Shown: in pieces, positions 36,090-45,181 of the stretch
Numbering within the stretch: position 1 is the stretch's first letter
How the letters are laid out: each line of letters starts with the position of its first letter
Assembly: GCF_024436415.1 (NCBI RefSeq)
Contig: NZ_JAFMZQ010000001.1
Location: forward strand, 1,240,001-1,304,000
Source: Pedobacter deserti
Lineage (GTDB): Bacteria; Bacteroidota; Bacteroidia; Sphingobacteriales; Sphingobacteriaceae
Reading direction: 5' to 3'
DNA: 64,000 nt
Notes under the pieces: generated by a model
Seen by the model: the letters and a program-made list of their open reading frames with translations, nothing else
What the model was told of the DNA's origin: nothing
Databases searched by the model: none
Made by a program: the position numbers and the translations under genes

Positions 36090-39000
36090 ATGTGTAGAAT
36101 TAAACTTTTTGCATTGCTATGGCTGTTGCCGTCTTTATTATCCGCTCAGTCATGGATGGCTGGTTACGAGTTCAGGAAGAAGATCACCTTTGATAAGACG
36201 AGATTTGAAGGGGAGTTTAAAAACACAAGCTCGGGTCAGACCTATTATGACATCAGCGACCTCGTTATGCTCCTGGAGATTGAGGATGATGTGCTTAAAT
36301 ATCAAGTACCCGCTGTATGCGAGGGCGCTGTATATGACCTGCAGGGAAGGAACATTGCGTTTGCCACAGCAGAAGCCCCTGCCGCAAAGCTTAATTTTCA
36401 AATTGAGTCGTACGACCATTTAACCGGGAAATATCGTTTTTGGGTGCGCGTACCTAGCCTTTCTGCTGCGAAATCACCCACGCCGCCAACCTCCGTCTAT
36501 CTTTACTATTCAGGCAAGGACCTGCATGAAAGTCGCTCTGAAGATGGCTTGAATACCTGGAACTCCACGTATGACGGGGTATGGCACATGGATGGGGAAC
36601 GACATGATTTTGGCAGCAGGGATCAGAAATCTGTAAGCGCGCATAGAGACCTGAGCGGTGAGGGTTTTAGCCTGTCCGATGTTGTAGAAGGCAAGGTTGG
36701 TAGAGCCACACGGTTCAATGGAACCAATCAGTTCTTGCAAACGCAGGGGAATACAAGTAGCAGTTTTACTTTTATGGCTTGGATTAAATGGGAGGGAGGC
36801 AACGATGTCCAGGTTATTGCAGGCAATGATAGTCTGGCCCGAATGGGTTGGAAGCTGCAGATAAATCCAGACGGAAGGCTGGAACTGATCACCTACCGTA
36901 CGGCCAGCCAGGTTTTTTCCAGAATGTCCACCCAGATCCTAAGTCCAGGCGTATGGACGCATATCGCATGCTATTATTCGGTTACCGGCACAAACAGCAG
37001 CAGCGCCGGCATTTATATTAACGGGTCAACCTCAGGTTCGGTATCAAGTACCGCGCTTCGTATGACTGCATCCGGCGGCTCGCTTTATGTAGGAAAAGGG
37101 AAAAGCGGAGGCTTCTATTTTAAAGGCCTCGTCGACGAGGTTCGGTTATTTAACACGGCGCTACCCGGTTATATGATCCGCAACAGCTATATAGCGCAAG
37201 GCCAGCATCAAAGTAATTTTTATATTGGGAAAGAAGAGCGCGACCCAACTTGGATCACCTTTAGGGGTGTAGTAAGCACCGATTGGAATATATCGGGCAA
37301 TTGGGTCGACAACAAGAGACCGGATTCCCAGAGCAAGATCTGTATCTCTGCCGGCAGTCTGGCAAGGATCAACGCTCCGGCAGTCCTTGGCAGACTTCGG
37401 CTTGATAGCGGCGCGCGAATTTCGGTTGGCGCTGATCTTCAGTTAAATTGCAGCGTTCGCCTGGGGCTCGATGCCGCTATTGAGGTCGACGATGACCGAA
37501 AGCTAACTTTGTCGGGCGAAGGCTCGAGGCTGGAAGGCCCCGGCACTTTACGGGCGTCTGGCCTCGTCGTAAATGCCGCTTATCCAGGGGCTGAGGTTCG
37601 ATTGGAAAGTGAGGTATACGTATCCGGGAAACTTGAACTTTCAAGAGGCGTGCTTAACGCTAACGGTTATCTTACCCTTTTGGCCGGCCCGGACGGCGCG
37701 GCGCGGCTAGGCCCGGTCGCGGTACCAGAGCAAGCTGTCATCCGTGGTAACGTTCATGTTCAGCAGTATATCGACGGGTCGTTCCCTTCACCGTCCAGCG
37801 GCCGCGGCTGGCGCTTGTTAAGTTCGCCTGTTTACCATAACAGTAACATGACGTACGGATTTGAAGTGCTGAAAGATGCCGTGTTTATCACCGGATCTGG
37901 AGGCCAAAGCAACGGTTTCGACCCATCTCCAAATAACGGCGCTACCATCTACACACACGACCAGTCACTTCCCGGAACACTTGCCCAAAAATATAAACCC
38001 ATAACGGGGATGTCGACTCACGTACCTCTCGGACGCGGTTTTTACCTATACTCCAGGGGCAGCAGGTTGACCCCCAATGCCTACGAAAAGCAAATTGCGG
38101 CAGCGCCTTTTATGAACCCGGAACCCTACGTCCTCACCTATACAGGCCAGCTGTTTACCGGGTCGTTCACCGTACCCTGTTTCAGGAGTGGTGCGGTGGG
38201 CGACGGCGATGGCTTCAATCTTGTCGGCAATCCATACGCTTCGCCCGTTACCTGGGGGGCATTGACCAAAGTAAACCTTCAGGATGCGGTATGGCTGTTC
38301 GATCCTCAAAACAATGCGTATTATGTTACCAATGATCCGCAGGCCAGGATACCGGCCGGAACCGGTTTCTTTGTGCGGGTAAAAGAGGGTTTTTCTTCCG
38401 GAAGTCTCGGATTCACGGAATCTTCCAAAGAAGAGAGCGCTCCGAAGCTCAACCAAAGCCTTACAATTACGCTGAGAAGGGCATCCTTTTCACAACCATT
38501 GCATATCAATATTGTCGACAAACCTAATGACGTTCCCAAAAGCAACAGCGCCGTGAAGGTTGGCGAAGGCTTTGTGAGTTTGGCGAGTAAAAGGGCAGGG
38601 AAACGTTTCTCGGTAGACGAACTGGTGTCGGAGGCCGACAGTGCTGACAACATCCATCTTGAGGTGTATGGATTTGAGACAGGAAATTATGAACTTCATT
38701 TTAAGACGGGGGAGCTCCCGGGAGGCCGTATGCTGGAATTGCATGACCACTATAAGAAGACAGCTACGGTTCTTAAAGCATCTGATTCCATAGTCACTTT
38801 CGATATCGATCTGCAGAAGCCCGAAAGTTTCGGTGGGGACCGATTTACACTCAGAATGCGCAGGTCAACTCCCGTTTCAGGAAACAAAGCCGTCGCGCAG
38901 TATTTTGTTGCCTACCCAAATCCCGCGAAAGAAATGCTGCATGTGAAAGTCAGGATGGCTCTGCAAAACGCGACTGCCAGGCTGAGCGATCTGCTCGGCA

Positions 39001-39149
39001 ACACAGTGGTCAGCCAATCCTTAGGCGCTCTGGGGGCAGATTCTGAATTTGTGCTCTACATCGGGGGACTGCAAAAGGGGATATATCTTGTCCAATTGTT
39101 CGATCGTGGTAAGCGCATCGGGAAAGCCGCCAAAATCATAAAGGAGTGA
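36090..39149 (+). CDS. DUF2341/LamG surface protein with T9SS type A sorting domain
   Basis: 1019 residues with a signal peptide (about 1-20, ending LLSAQ). Order: a DUF2341 domain (about 25-155, starting MAGYEFRKKITFD); a LamG/concanavalin-like domain (about 160-375: GRATRFNGTNQFLQT, then FTFMAWIKWEG and GLVDEVRLFNTALPG); a short beta region with W-N-I-S-GNW (about 392-405); a large beta-rich region with autotransporter-like strands and GFNLVGNPYASPVTW (about 715-730); and a C-terminal type A sorting domain (about 940-1019) opening AYPNPAKEMLHVKV and ending KAAKIIKE. Secretion through the T9SS and anchoring on the cell surface are expected; LamG suggests glycan or protein binding. Its promoter region carries the shared palindrome. 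It converges with the lipoprotein gene one base away. Confidence 0.9.
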   Translation: MCRIKLFALLWLLPSLLSAQSWMAGYEFRKKITFDKTRFEGEFKNTSSGQTYYDISDLVMLLEIEDDVLKYQVPAVCEGAVYDLQGRNIAFATAEAPAAKLNFQIESYDHLTGKYRFWVRVPSLSAAKSPTPPTSVYLYYSGKDLHESRSEDGLNTWNSTYDGVWHMDGERHDFGSRDQKSVSAHRDLSGEGFSLSDVVEGKVGRATRFNGTNQFLQTQGNTSSSFTFMAWIKWEGGNDVQVIAGNDSLARMGWKLQINPDGRLELITYRTASQVFSRMSTQILSPGVWTHIACYYSVTGTNSSSAGIYINGSTSGSVSSTALRMTASGGSLYVGKGKSGGFYFKGLVDEVRLFNTALPGYMIRNSYIAQGQHQSNFYIGKEERDPTWITFRGVVSTDWNISGNWVDNKRPDSQSKICISAGSLARINAPAVLGRLRLDSGARISVGADLQLNCSVRLGLDAAIEVDDDRKLTLSGEGSRLEGPGTLRASGLVVNAAYPGAEVRLESEVYVSGKLELSRGVLNANGYLTLLAGPDGAARLGPVAVPEQAVIRGNVHVQQYIDGSFPSPSSGRGWRLLSSPVYHNSNMTYGFEVLKDAVFITGSGGQSNGFDPSPNNGATIYTHDQSLPGTLAQKYKPITGMSTHVPLGRGFYLYSRGSRLTPNAYEKQIAAAPFMNPEPYVLTYTGQLFTGSFTVPCFRSGAVGDGDGFNLVGNPYASPVTWGALTKVNLQDAVWLFDPQNNAYYVTNDPQARIPAGTGFFVRVKEGFSSGSLGFTESSKEESAPKLNQSLTITLRRASFSQPLHINIVDKPNDVPKSNSAVKVGEGFVSLASKRAGKRFSVDELVSEADSADNIHLEVYGFETGNYELHFKTGELPGGRMLELHDHYKKTATVLKASDSIVTFDIDLQKPESFGGDRFTLRMRRSTPVSGNKAVAQYFVAYPNPAKEMLHVKVRMALQNATARLSDLLGNTVVSQSLGALGADSEFVLYIGGLQKGIYLVQLFDRGKRIGKAAKIIKE

Positions 39150-39150
39150 G

Positions 39151-39966
39151 TTATTTGTCGGGATATAAGGTATAGGAAATGTAATGCGTTTCTGTCCATT
39201 TGGCGCGTTTGATGACCATCTTAGTCGGATAATTTTGCTCGTTATATTCATAGCTGATCGCCATATTATCCTCTGCTTTTTCCGTGCTCTGGTAACTTAA
39301 TATATTATGCGTTGGAGCAGTGAAGAGAAGATCTCCGTAAAGCAGGTAGATCAGAAAGCCATCCGACACATTTTTAAAAATCGAATTTTTTTCGTCGTAT
39401 GTTAAGCTGTGTTGTATGCTCCCGGTGTTCGCCTTCCCTGTGATGGTAGCAATGGCTCCGTTGGCGAGATATGTAAAGGAGTTCTGTAAGGTTAGCGTGT
39501 TGGCTGCATCATAGATCTCGCTTTCCGTAAGTCGGCCAGCGGTATTGAAAGTCAGCTTATCCTGGCTCAACAGGCTATAAACATTGCCAGTCAGCCGGAA
39601 TCTTGTCACCGCAGTTGGTGTAAGCTTAGCATTACGTTTTATACCGTTTTCCTGTACGGTGTTATTCCCTTGTACAATTTCACAGATATAAAGCAATGTG
39701 TCGTTTTTGTACCTGAAATGGTAGCTCGTGCCGGTCGACTTGCTAATGCTTTTAAGCCGTCTGCTCCCCGGGATGTATTCAAACGTTGTGGTAAGCTGTC
39801 CGTATACGATTTTCGAAGGCAACAGCAAGTGTTTTACTGACGTTTCTGTATCAGGTGTTTCCTTATCCTCCGTTTCAGGATCACGCTCCTTAGTCTGTTT
39901 CTTGCAGGCGGCCAGGAGCATTAAAAAACACAGTGCAAAACTGGCCGACCGAATGGTGTGGTTCAT
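39151..39966 (-). CDS. Lipoprotein with YD/RHS-like beta-hairpin repeats (DUF4595-like)
   Basis: 271 residues from the ATG at 39966; the frame extends upstream to 40020, but the lipoprotein signal peptide begins here (hydrophobic core, then lipobox LLAAC, cysteine about residue 20). After an acidic linker (KERDPETEDKETPDTET) come repeated short units such as YGQLTTTFEYIPGSRRLKSISKS, LTFNTAGRLTESEIYDA and YEYNEQNYPTKMVIKR. These resemble the YD-type hairpins found in many Bacteroidota lipoproteins. Function is unknown. Its start is 54 bases from the second copy of the palindrome, linking it to the LamG and PID-CTERM-like genes. Confidence 0.7.
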   Translation of the reverse strand: MNHTIRSASFALCFLMLLAACKKQTKERDPETEDKETPDTETSVKHLLLPSKIVYGQLTTTFEYIPGSRRLKSISKSTGTSYHFRYKNDTLLYICEIVQGNNTVQENGIKRNAKLTPTAVTRFRLTGNVYSLLSQDKLTFNTAGRLTESEIYDAANTLTLQNSFTYLANGAIATITGKANTGSIQHSLTYDEKNSIFKNVSDGFLIYLLYGDLLFTAPTHNILSYQSTEKAEDNMAISYEYNEQNYPTKMVIKRAKWTETHYISYTLYPDK

Positions 39967-40020
39967 AGCGACAGGGTTTATATCGCCGCTAATATATTTA
40001 GAAGCAGCAGCGCAGACCAC

Positions 40021-40048
40021 ATCCTAACCGGATATATCCGGTTAGGAT
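40021..40048. promoter_or_regulatory. Perfect 28-base palindrome (copy 2) upstream of the lipoprotein gene
   Basis: Carries the same 20-base core as the copy at 36015-36042, here extended by ATCC / GGAT, again with 14-base arms and no spacer. It lies 54 bases upstream of the lipoprotein ATG (39966), much the same distance as copy 1 from its two genes. It also lies 23 bases beyond the 3' end of the minus-strand gene at 40072-40368. Confidence 0.75.
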
Positions 40049-40071
40049 CATACACCCCTACTTTTCAGATA

Positions 40072-40368
40072 CTACCATACTTTGTCTGGGCTGCTGTTAA
40101 ACATGTCTTTGACATAAAGCGCCACCTCGTCCTCTTCCGGTGCCGTCCGTAAGTGCCGCACAAGTTGTTCATTCCAACTGCTGATCGCCTGCTCAAGACT
40201 TTCGCCGGTGCCAAATATTCCGGAGTCCCGGTCGGGGCCGAGCAGACAATAATACCTGTCTTGCTCCTTCCAAACCAAAGGTTGCAGTTCCCTGGCCGTT
40301 TCAGGAAGCGTTTCATCCTCAAAGTCGACCGTTACTTTCAAGGACTCATCGATGTTCATTTGTTTCAT
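40072..40368 (-). CDS. Hypothetical small protein
   Basis: 98 residues, not recognised. It is acidic and soluble, with no signal peptide: an N-terminal beta-rich half (SLKVTVDFEDE, then YYCLLGPDRDSGIFGTGESLEQAISSW) and a C-terminal helical half. The YYCLLGPD..GIFGTG.SLEEA-type stretch faintly resembles HicB-like partial RNase H folds, but no HicA partner is next to it, so I do not call a toxin-antitoxin. The start at 40368 is preferred over the methionine four codons in. It is divergent from the acyl-CoA ligase gene. Confidence 0.6.
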   Translation of the reverse strand: MKQMNIDESLKVTVDFEDETLPETARELQPLVWKEQDRYYCLLGPDRDSGIFGTGESLEQAISSWNEQLVRHLRTAPEEDEVALYVKDMFNSSPDKVW

Positions 40369-40492
40369 TTCTTTAGGATTGAGCTTCTAGAACAGTTCGG
40401 CTTTGGCACTTGTTTAATATTTTGTATATTGCTGTAGGTAGTCCTTCTCTTTCTCGCAATGACTACAACGGCCAAATTAAAACGATGCAATT

Positions 40493-42286
40493 ATGTCTGC
40501 TACGATAACAAGAGTGTTCGATTTGCTTAAACACAACCGGATAAATTTCCCGAAAAACAACTTTGTGTGCGGAAAGATCAGGGGCGAATGGGTGAATTAC
40601 AGCACGGAGATGTTCTGTGAACTAAGTGACAACCTGAGCAGAGGCTTGATTGCATCTGGCGTGAAAAAGGGCGACCGGATTGCGGTGATGTCACCGAACC
40701 GTCCTGAGTGGAATATCACGGATTTTGCGATCATGCAGATCGGTGCTTATCAAGTTCCGCTTTATCCGACACTACCTGATCATGACGTCCGCTTCATACT
40801 CGAAAATGCGGAAGTGAGCATGGTGTTCGTAGCCGACGGATCGTTATATAGCAAGGTTAAATCGGCCTGCGAGCTGTGCCGCCGGGAGATAGCGATTTAT
40901 AGTTTTGACGAAGTTGCAGAGGTCCCTGATTGGAAGAGACTGGTCGCCGAGGGCCAGATGCAAAGCGACATCGACCTGGAAAGCTACCGGGAAGAAGTAA
41001 AACCCGAGGATATCCTTACATTGATATATACTTCCGGTACTACCGGAACACCGAAGGGTGTAATGCTTACACACAACAACCTTGTCAAAAATTTCCAGAA
41101 TTCAGCTGTATTGCTACCGGCAGGTATCGGCTCTGCGCTTAGCTTTCTGCCGCTATCTCACATATTTGAAAGGATGGTTGTATACCTCTACATGTATAAT
41201 GGCACGGCCGTTTACTATGCAGAAAGTATGGAGACCATCGTGGCCGATATACAGCATGTAAAGCCAAATGCCTTCTCCACTGTACCGCGCCTGCTTGAGA
41301 AGGTCTATGACAAGATTATGGAAAAAGGCAAAGAGCTTGCTGGCTTAAAAAAGAATATCTTTTTCTGGTCGCTGGCCCTGGCAGAAAAGTTTGAACTGCA
41401 GCGAGGCTGGATGTACCGGGCGCAATTAGGGATAGCCCGTAAGCTGGTCTTCAAGAAATGGCAGGCTGCACTGGGCGGCAATATCGTCGTGATCATTTCC
41501 GGCGGCGCCGCATTAAACGCCCGGCTTGCCCGGATCTTCTGGGCCGCGGGCATGCCTGTTTTTGAGGGCTATGGACTTACAGAAACGTCGCCCGTAATCA
41601 CGGTAAACTACTTTGGTCATACTATGTTCGGAACCGTCGGGCCGCCTATCAACGGTGTTGAGGTGAAGATTGCAGATGATGGTGAGGTGCTTGTACGCGG
41701 TCATGCCGTGATGAAGGGATATTATGGAAGAGAGGATCTGACTGCCGAAACCATAGATGCGGAGGGTTGGTTTCACACCGGTGACATCGGGGAGCTATTA
41801 GAAGGAGGTTTTCTGAAGATAACCGACCGTAAAAAAGAGATGTTTAAAACGGCGGGGGGCAAATACATTGCACCTCAGATCATAGAGAACAAATTTAAGG
41901 AAGCGCCATTGCTGGAACAGGTGATGGTGCTCGGAGAGAATCGCAAGTTTCCGATGGCCCTTATTGTGCCGAACTTTACAGCATTGCGCAACTGGGCTGC
42001 AAAAAAGGGTATCGAATACACCTCAGATGCCCAAATGGTCAGCCATCCGGTGGTGGTCGACAAGTTTAACCGCGTTGTCGAAGAAACGTGTAAAGACTTC
42101 GGCAAATGGGAGCGGGTAAAACGCTTTGCTTTACTGCCGAAGCTGTGGACCATAGATGGCGGTGAGCTCACCCCTAAGCTTAGCCTGAAGAGGAAAGTGA
42201 TTCTGGAGAAATTTAAAGATGAAATAGAGCGGGTTTACCTGGACGCTGAGCACTATCGTGCGGAAGAAAATTCAACCCCGCATTGA
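40493..42286 (+). CDS. Long-chain fatty acid--CoA ligase (AMP-forming)
   Basis: 597 residues of the ANL superfamily. The AMP-binding P-loop-like motif is LIYTSGTTGTPKGVMLTHNN (about residues 178-197), followed by LSFLPLSHIFER, the acyl/AMP motif FEGYGLTETSPVI (about 357-369), and WFHTGDIGELLEGGFLKITDRKKEMFKTAGGKY (about 425-457) with the hinge aspartate and arginine; the C-terminal catalytic lysine is in LTPKLSLKRK. It activates fatty acids to acyl-CoA using ATP. The length and motifs fit the FAA1/FadD15 type. It sits just upstream of the beta-oxidation operon, on the same strand, and feeds it. Confidence 0.94.
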   Translation: MSATITRVFDLLKHNRINFPKNNFVCGKIRGEWVNYSTEMFCELSDNLSRGLIASGVKKGDRIAVMSPNRPEWNITDFAIMQIGAYQVPLYPTLPDHDVRFILENAEVSMVFVADGSLYSKVKSACELCRREIAIYSFDEVAEVPDWKRLVAEGQMQSDIDLESYREEVKPEDILTLIYTSGTTGTPKGVMLTHNNLVKNFQNSAVLLPAGIGSALSFLPLSHIFERMVVYLYMYNGTAVYYAESMETIVADIQHVKPNAFSTVPRLLEKVYDKIMEKGKELAGLKKNIFFWSLALAEKFELQRGWMYRAQLGIARKLVFKKWQAALGGNIVVIISGGAALNARLARIFWAAGMPVFEGYGLTETSPVITVNYFGHTMFGTVGPPINGVEVKIADDGEVLVRGHAVMKGYYGREDLTAETIDAEGWFHTGDIGELLEGGFLKITDRKKEMFKTAGGKYIAPQIIENKFKEAPLLEQVMVLGENRKFPMALIVPNFTALRNWAAKKGIEYTSDAQMVSHPVVVDKFNRVVEETCKDFGKWERVKRFALLPKLWTIDGGELTPKLSLKRKVILEKFKDEIERVYLDAEHYRAEENSTPH

Positions 42287-42331
42287 GCCGTTTACCTTAA
42301 AATTGGTATTGTAATCAACGATTTTATTGAT

Positions 42332-42339
42332 TAGCTTTG
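42332..42339 (+). promoter_or_regulatory. -7 box of the MarR / beta-oxidation operon
   Basis: TAGCTTTG matches TAnnTTTG; ATTG at 42308-42311 is a one-mismatch -33 element 20 bases upstream. The inferred start, near 42343, falls inside the inverted repeat at 42340-42353. Confidence 0.55.
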
Positions 42340-42353
42340 TTATGCAAGCATAA
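42340..42353. promoter_or_regulatory. Candidate MarR operator over the transcription start
   Basis: TTATGC-AA-GCATAA, perfect six-base arms. It directly follows the -7 box and ends five bases before the MarR ATG, where a bound repressor would block initiation. MarR proteins usually repress their own operon through such repeats. Confidence 0.6.
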
Positions 42354-42358
42354 TATAA

Positions 42359-42817
42359 ATGAAACAGCAGGATACGGTTGACTATTATTTGAAGGTAGTT
42401 TGGCAAAACATGGCAAACATGTATAACCAGGTCGCCTCTGGCTTTGGGATTACTCAGGCTATCGGGTATGTGCTCATTAATATTGAAAAAGAGGGTACTC
42501 CGGTTACGCAACTTGCAGGTATGCTGGGTGTAAAAGCAACCAGCCTGTCTAGAATGCTCAACAATATGGAGGAGCTCGACCTGATTTACCGTGAAACCTC
42601 GGATGGAGATAAGCGTTCCGTCAAGGTATATCTCACCGATTTTGGTCGCGACAAGCGGCAGGAGGCAAGGGATGTTGTCGTGAAGTTTAATGAATACCTG
42701 AACGAGAATCTCAGCATTAATGAAAAGCAGGGCCTGATTAAAACCTTGCAGAAACTGAATAAACTGACGTCGGCTTATCCGATCAATTCGTTATATCATG
42801 AACAAGAAAATAAATAG
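42359..42817 (+). CDS. MarR-family transcriptional regulator of the beta-oxidation operon
   Basis: 152 residues with the MarR winged helix: helix-turn-helix TQLAGMLGVKATSLSRMLNNMEELDLIYRE (about 46-75) and the wing DGDKRSVKVYLTDFGRD (about 79-95), flanked by N- and C-terminal dimer helices. Its 3' end overlaps the HAD-ECH gene by 20 bases, so it is the first gene of the operon. By position it most likely represses these genes until a fatty-acid derivative such as acyl-CoA binds; this is inference. The palindrome at its promoter is the obvious site. Confidence 0.92.
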   Translation: MKQQDTVDYYLKVVWQNMANMYNQVASGFGITQAIGYVLINIEKEGTPVTQLAGMLGVKATSLSRMLNNMEELDLIYRETSDGDKRSVKVYLTDFGRDKRQEARDVVVKFNEYLNENLSINEKQGLIKTLQKLNKLTSAYPINSLYHEQENK

Positions 42818-45158
42818 TGTAGCTGTTCTGGGTTCCGGAATTATGGGATCACGCATTGCCTGTCACTTTGCAAACATCGGTGTGCAGGTACTGTTGCTTG
42901 ATATCCCCGCTAAGGATGGTGCAAAAAACGGCATTGTAGACGCAGCTTTACAGAACACACTTCAATCTAGTCCTTCGCCGGTATATTCCAAAAAGGTTGT
43001 TCAGAAGATTGCAACAGGCAATTTTCAAGATGATATGCCTAAACTCGCTAGCTGTGACTGGATTATAGAGGTAGTTGTTGAAAATCTTGAGATCAAAAGA
43101 TCAGTTTTCGATCAGGTAGAGCAATACAGAAAAGCAGGAACACTGGTTACATCCAATACCTCTGGCATCCCTATACGTTTGATGGCTGAGGGACGCAGTG
43201 ATGATTTTAAGGCGCATTTTTGCGGCACACATTTTTTTAATCCACCGCGTTACCTGCGCTTGCTCGAGGTTATCCCCACTTCTTATACAAAACAGGATGT
43301 TGTCGATTTCCTGATGGCATATGGAGATAAGTTTTTGGGTAAAACAACGGTCTTATGTAAGGATACCCCCGCCTTTATAGCTAACCGGGTTGGTGTGTAT
43401 TCTATAATGGCCTTGCTGCACCTGATCGAAAAAATGGGACTTACCGTAGAGGAGGTAGACAAATTTACCGGTCCAGCCCTGGGCAGACCTAAATCGGCGA
43501 CCTTTCGTACTACCGACGTAGTAGGGCTCGACACCATGATTAAAGTGGCCAAGGGTCTTTACGATAATGTGCCGGGCGATAAGGCTCACGAACTCTTCAA
43601 ACTTCCGGCCTATGTGCAGCAGATGGAAATCAACCAGTGGCTGGGCGACAAGACGGGGCAGGGTTTTTACAAGAAGACTAAAACCGCCGAGGGGAAGACT
43701 GAGATTCTGGCGCTGGATTTAAAAACGCTGGAATATCGTCCGCAGGTTAAAGTTAAGTCCGCTACGCTCGACCTGGTCAAGCCGGTAGATAACGTGCGGG
43801 AGCGTATGAAAATTTTTGCTGCAGGAAAGGACAAGGCTGCTGATTTATTCCGGGCATCCTTTTTCGGACTGTTCGAATATGTGTCTGACCGGATTCCCGA
43901 GATATCGGACGAGCTGTACCGCATTGATGATGCCATGAGATCCGGCTTCGGCTGGGAACTCGGGCCCTTTGAGGTTTGGGATGCTCTGGGCGTGGCGAAT
44001 GCTCTGGAAGGGATGAAAGCTTATGGTCATGAAGCGGCTCCCTGGGTGCACGAAATGCTTGCTGCTGGTTATGAGCGTTTTTACAAAACGGAAAACGGCA
44101 TAAGCAAATACTATGATATTGATGCGAAAGCCTACAAAGAATTACCCGGTGCCGCAGCTTTTGTCGTTCTCGACGATCTGAGGGCCAGTAAGCTGATTTG
44201 GAAAAATTCTGGAGCCTCCATTATCGATTTGGGCGACGGCATATTGAACGTCGAGTTCCATTCGAAGATGAACACTATCGGAGGCGATACTTTGCAGGCC
44301 ATTAATAAGGCGATTGATATGGCCGAAAAGGAATACAGAGGTTTGGTCATAGGCAACGACGGGGCTAATTTTAGCGCTGGTGCTAATGTGGGAATGATTT
44401 TCCTGATGGCAGTTGAGCAGGAGTGGGATGAACTCAACCTTGCAGTCAGGATGTTTCAGAACACCTCCATGCGGATCAGATATTCATCTATACCCGTCGT
44501 GGTGGCCCCGCACAACCTTACGCTGGGCGGCGGCTGCGAATTCAGTTTGCACGCAGATCATGTGCAGCTATATGCCGAAACCTATATGGGGCTTGTTGAG
44601 TTTGGCGTAGGGGTCATTCCAGGGGGAGGCGGCACAAAAGAATTTGCGCTGCGTGCATCCGATGAATTCAAAGAAGACCAGATCGCGCAAAATGTGCTCA
44701 AAGATCGTTTCCTGACTATCGGGACAGCTAAAGTGTCTACCTCAGCTGTGGAGGCCGCTGAACTCGGATATCTGCTTAAGGATAAGTTTGCGATAACGAT
44801 GAACCGAAGCCGGTTAATTGCCGATGCAAAAGCAAAAGCAATAGCTCTGGCAGAAGCAGGATATACCAGGCCCGTACCGAGGAGAGACATTAAAGTGCTG
44901 GGTAAGCAAGGGCTCGGCATCGTTTACGCGGGAGCAAATTCCATGTATTCAGGAAATTACATTTCTGAGCATGATAAGAAAATATCAGAGAAGCTGGGTT
45001 GGGTGATGTGCGGAGGCGATCTTTCTGTGCCAACCGAAGTGACAGAACAATACCTGCTTGATTTAGAGCGGGAGGCATTTCTTTCGCTCTGCGGTGAAAG
45101 AAAGACACTGGAGCGTATTCAAAGTATCGTAACAAAGGGTAAGCCCTTGCGCAATTAA
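42798..45158 (+). CDS. fadN: 3-hydroxyacyl-CoA dehydrogenase / enoyl-CoA hydratase (FadN-type)
   Basis: 786 residues. The N-terminal half is 3-hydroxyacyl-CoA dehydrogenase: NAD-binding VAVLGSGIMGSRIACHFAN (about 8-26), CGTHFFNPPRYLRLLEVI (catalytic histidine) and FIANRVGVYSI. The C-terminal third (about 480-720) is a crotonase domain with the oxyanion-hole motif NFSAGANVGM and GLVEFGVGVIPGGGGTKEF. The order dehydrogenase-then-hydratase is the reverse of E. coli FadB and the same as B. subtilis FadN. It carries out hydration and oxidation of trans-2-enoyl-CoA. Thiolase and acyl-CoA dehydrogenase genes follow in the fadNAE order. Confidence 0.93.
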   Translation: MNKKINSVAVLGSGIMGSRIACHFANIGVQVLLLDIPAKDGAKNGIVDAALQNTLQSSPSPVYSKKVVQKIATGNFQDDMPKLASCDWIIEVVVENLEIKRSVFDQVEQYRKAGTLVTSNTSGIPIRLMAEGRSDDFKAHFCGTHFFNPPRYLRLLEVIPTSYTKQDVVDFLMAYGDKFLGKTTVLCKDTPAFIANRVGVYSIMALLHLIEKMGLTVEEVDKFTGPALGRPKSATFRTTDVVGLDTMIKVAKGLYDNVPGDKAHELFKLPAYVQQMEINQWLGDKTGQGFYKKTKTAEGKTEILALDLKTLEYRPQVKVKSATLDLVKPVDNVRERMKIFAAGKDKAADLFRASFFGLFEYVSDRIPEISDELYRIDDAMRSGFGWELGPFEVWDALGVANALEGMKAYGHEAAPWVHEMLAAGYERFYKTENGISKYYDIDAKAYKELPGAAAFVVLDDLRASKLIWKNSGASIIDLGDGILNVEFHSKMNTIGGDTLQAINKAIDMAEKEYRGLVIGNDGANFSAGANVGMIFLMAVEQEWDELNLAVRMFQNTSMRIRYSSIPVVVAPHNLTLGGGCEFSLHADHVQLYAETYMGLVEFGVGVIPGGGGTKEFALRASDEFKEDQIAQNVLKDRFLTIGTAKVSTSAVEAAELGYLLKDKFAITMNRSRLIADAKAKAIALAEAGYTRPVPRRDIKVLGKQGLGIVYAGANSMYSGNYISEHDKKISEKLGWVMCGGDLSVPTEVTEQYLLDLEREAFLSLCGERKTLERIQSIVTKGKPLRN

Positions 45159-45181
45159 GTTTTATATTAAAGCAGAAGAAC

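Noticed and set aside
40072..40368. HicAB-type toxin-antitoxin
   Set aside because: Only a faint HicB-like stretch is seen and no HicA-like gene is adjacent; the space on both sides is accounted for.
40402..40420. TGGCAC at 40404 as a sigma-54 -24 element before the acyl-CoA ligase gene
   Set aside because: The required GC-containing -12 element is missing at the correct spacing; five bases on is TAAT.
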